NCBI GenBank assembly: GCA_963711215.1
Contig: CAVQDH010000014.1
Span: 62,001-126,000 of the forward strand
Direction of reading: 5' to 3'
Length of the DNA stretch: 64,000 bases
From: WHUA01 sp963711215
Lineage (GTDB): Bacteria; Pseudomonadota; Alphaproteobacteria; UBA8366
Shown here: positions 62,647 through 64,000 of the stretch, one piece after another
Numbering within the stretch: the first letter of the stretch is position 1
Layout: each line of letters begins with the position of its first letter
Made by a program: the position numbers and the translations under genes
The notes under the pieces: model-generated
Told to the model about the DNA's origin: nothing
Databases searched by the model: none
What the model saw: the letters and a program-made list of their open reading frames with translations, nothing else

Positions 62647-63816
62647 ATGCTGGTCAATCTGCCCTTGCTGGACATTCCCGCGGCCGATTACGGCCCCGAC
62701 GAAGCGGCGATGGCGCGCTATCGCGAGGAAGGCACCGCCCGCGCGCTGGCGATGGACAATCGCGGGCCGATCCGCTTCGGTCCCGACGGCAGGCTCGACC
62801 CCGCTATCCTCGACGCTTATGCGCGCCACGGCTTCTACGTGTTCGAGAAGGTGCTGGACGACGAAGAGCTCGCCGACATCGAGCGCGATCTCGCCGACCT
62901 GCTGGAGCGCGCGCCGGCCGGCAAGGATGCCGCGACCGATAAGTATGGCCGGCCGTCCTTCGTTGCCGGACAGACGTCGCGCACGCTCGGCTGGGTCAAG
63001 CCGCTGTCCGATCCGCTGGGCGGCACGGACGCGTCCTTCGGCCGCCATCCCGCCAAGATGGTCGAGCCGGAGGCGCCCGCAGGCGCGCCGGAGCACGTGC
63101 TGCAGCTCATCCACGGACCGCTGCAACATTCGGAGGCCTGCCTCCGCTTCTACGGCCATCCGCAGCTTCTCGCCATCGCCGAGGCGATCAACGGCCCGGA
63201 CTTCACGCCGTTCAACGAGGCGATCTGGATCAAGCATCCGCGGCTCGGCGGCTCGGTCGCCTGGCACCAGGACGGCTGGACGCATTGGAACGATCCGGCG
63301 CTCGACCCGCACAGCCACGGCTTCAACTACATGATGCAGCTCTATGGCTGCGACGCGGCGAACGGGCTCTGGGTCGTCCCCGGCTCGCACCGGCACGGCA
63401 AGCTCGACATCAAGGCGATGGCCGAGGCGGCCGGCTCGGACCGCCTGCCCGACGCCGTGCCGCTGATCTGCGGGCCGGGCGATGTCGCGATCACCAGCCG
63501 CCAGGCCGTGCACGGCTCCTTCGCCAATACCAGCCCGAACGTGCGGGTCACGGTGAACATGGGCTTCCACCGGCGCAGCGCGGTGCTGAACGTGAAGAGC
63601 GGCGGCCTGCACAACCCGGTCTCGGTCTACGACGAGGCCTATATCCGCAACCGCTCGCGGCTGATCATGTACGGCATCGACGCGCGCCGCCAGCGCTTCC
63701 CGGACGAGACGCCGTACCGCTACGCGCCGCTCGCCGAAGAGGCGGACCGCTACCGCTGGACCCCGGCGGCGAAGGCCGCGCTCCGCGACTACAATCTGCA
63801 GGATATTGGGATTTAG
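62647..63816 (+). CDS. Phytanoyl-CoA dioxygenase family protein
   Basis: A 389-residue 2-oxoglutarate- and Fe(II)-dependent oxygenase of the PhyH family. The iron motif is VAWHQDGWTHWND (H-x-D), the distal His and Arg are in SRQAVHGSFANTSPNVRVTV. GFYVFEKVLDDEELADIERD and NGLWVVPGSHRHGKLDI are conserved blocks. Start ATG 62647, after GGAGGCGC. Substrate unknown; it may act on an acyl or terpenoid compound. Confidence 0.92.
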   Translation: MLVNLPLLDIPAADYGPDEAAMARYREEGTARALAMDNRGPIRFGPDGRLDPAILDAYARHGFYVFEKVLDDEELADIERDLADLLERAPAGKDAATDKYGRPSFVAGQTSRTLGWVKPLSDPLGGTDASFGRHPAKMVEPEAPAGAPEHVLQLIHGPLQHSEACLRFYGHPQLLAIAEAINGPDFTPFNEAIWIKHPRLGGSVAWHQDGWTHWNDPALDPHSHGFNYMMQLYGCDAANGLWVVPGSHRHGKLDIKAMAEAAGSDRLPDAVPLICGPGDVAITSRQAVHGSFANTSPNVRVTVNMGFHRRSAVLNVKSGGLHNPVSVYDEAYIRNRSRLIMYGIDARRQRFPDETPYRYAPLAEEADRYRWTPAAKAALRDYNLQDIGI

Positions 63817-63837
63817 GGTCTGCGGCTGGGGCCACCG

Positions 63838-63985
63838 CCTCATCTTTCGACAGGCTCAAGATGAGGCTTTGGCTAGACTACGCCCCACCGTTTAACCTCA
63901 TGCTGAGCCTGTCGAAGCATGAATGGCACAAGGCCCGAATGGTGCCCACCGCCTCGCCCTTCGACAGGCTCAGGGTGAGGCTCAC
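63838..63985. repeat. Family B repeats, three half-elements
   Basis: CATCTTTCGACAGGCTCAAG with ATGAGG, then CCTCATGCTGAGCCTGTCGA with AGCATGA, then CCCTTCGACAGGCTCAGGGT with GAGG. Orientation alternates, so adjacent units can pair. The right window edge holds no gene. Confidence 0.8.
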
Positions 63986-64000
63986 GTTAGAGGCATGACT

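Noticed and set aside
1..64000. rRNA, tRNA and CRISPR
   Set aside because: No cloverleaf-like or repeat-spacer pattern was found by reading. The palindromic families are dispersed, not regularly spaced.

Overview
The window reads as a high-G+C alphaproteobacterial chromosome segment. Evidence: pervasive GC-rich third codon positions, dense acyl-CoA/SDR/dioxygenase catabolism, a VPLPA/PEP-CTERM-like exported protein, and two dispersed intergenic repeat families of the kind common in alphaproteobacteria. Genus cannot be fixed from sequence alone. No rRNA, tRNA or CRISPR array was seen.

Layout: 0-5.4 kb holds a secreted protein fragment, a MarR-like regulator, an enolase-superfamily enzyme, a carboxyltransferase and an unrecognised protein. 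5.4-16.3 kb holds an MFS exporter, enoyl-CoA hydratase, a sodium:solute symporter, a ClC channel, a hydroxyisobutyrate-dehydrogenase-like enzyme, two acyl-CoA dehydrogenases and an SDR. 16.4-21.2 kb holds MazEF with a palindromic operator, a histidine phosphatase, a divergent XRE regulator/speD pair with twin palindromes, a TAXI solute-binding protein, a HIT protein and an exported YqgE homologue. 21.5-29.1 kb holds a glutaredoxin-DinB fusion with an in-frame TGA, then beta-oxidation genes (SDR, acyl-CoA dehydrogenase, 3-hydroxyacyl-CoA dehydrogenase, thiolase, gcdH). 29.1-32.65 kb is a low-G+C island (DUF5131, TcmP, DUF2971) between direct repeats of the gcdH 3' end. 32.7-45.7 kb is mixed: hydrolases, GST, aldo/keto reductase, CmcJ-like oxygenase, a GluR0-like potassium channel, pyroglutamyl peptidase, an OsmC protein with a second in-frame TGA, LLM oxidoreductase, cupin, HU, and the CTERM protein. 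45.9-63.8 kb is a catabolic region: amidohydrolase, ThuA, LLM, two TauD-type dioxygenases, SMP-30, CoA-transferase, Ldh-family dehydrogenase, Cys-nucleophile hydrolases, CMD protein, LigB-type extradiol dioxygenase, dienelactone hydrolase, SDR and phytanoyl-CoA-type dioxygenase.

The most notable content is two probable selenoproteins. In each, a TGA sits exactly where the family has a redox Cys, the homology resumes after it, and a hairpin with a G in the first two apical-loop positions lies about 21-24 nt downstream (a bacterial SECIS). Conventional gene calling would truncate both. Second is the three-gene defence-like island.

Many genes are broken by single-base frameshifts, mostly +1, and the reading is recoverable in each. 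This looks more like residual sequencing error than mass decay, but the sequence alone cannot prove it.
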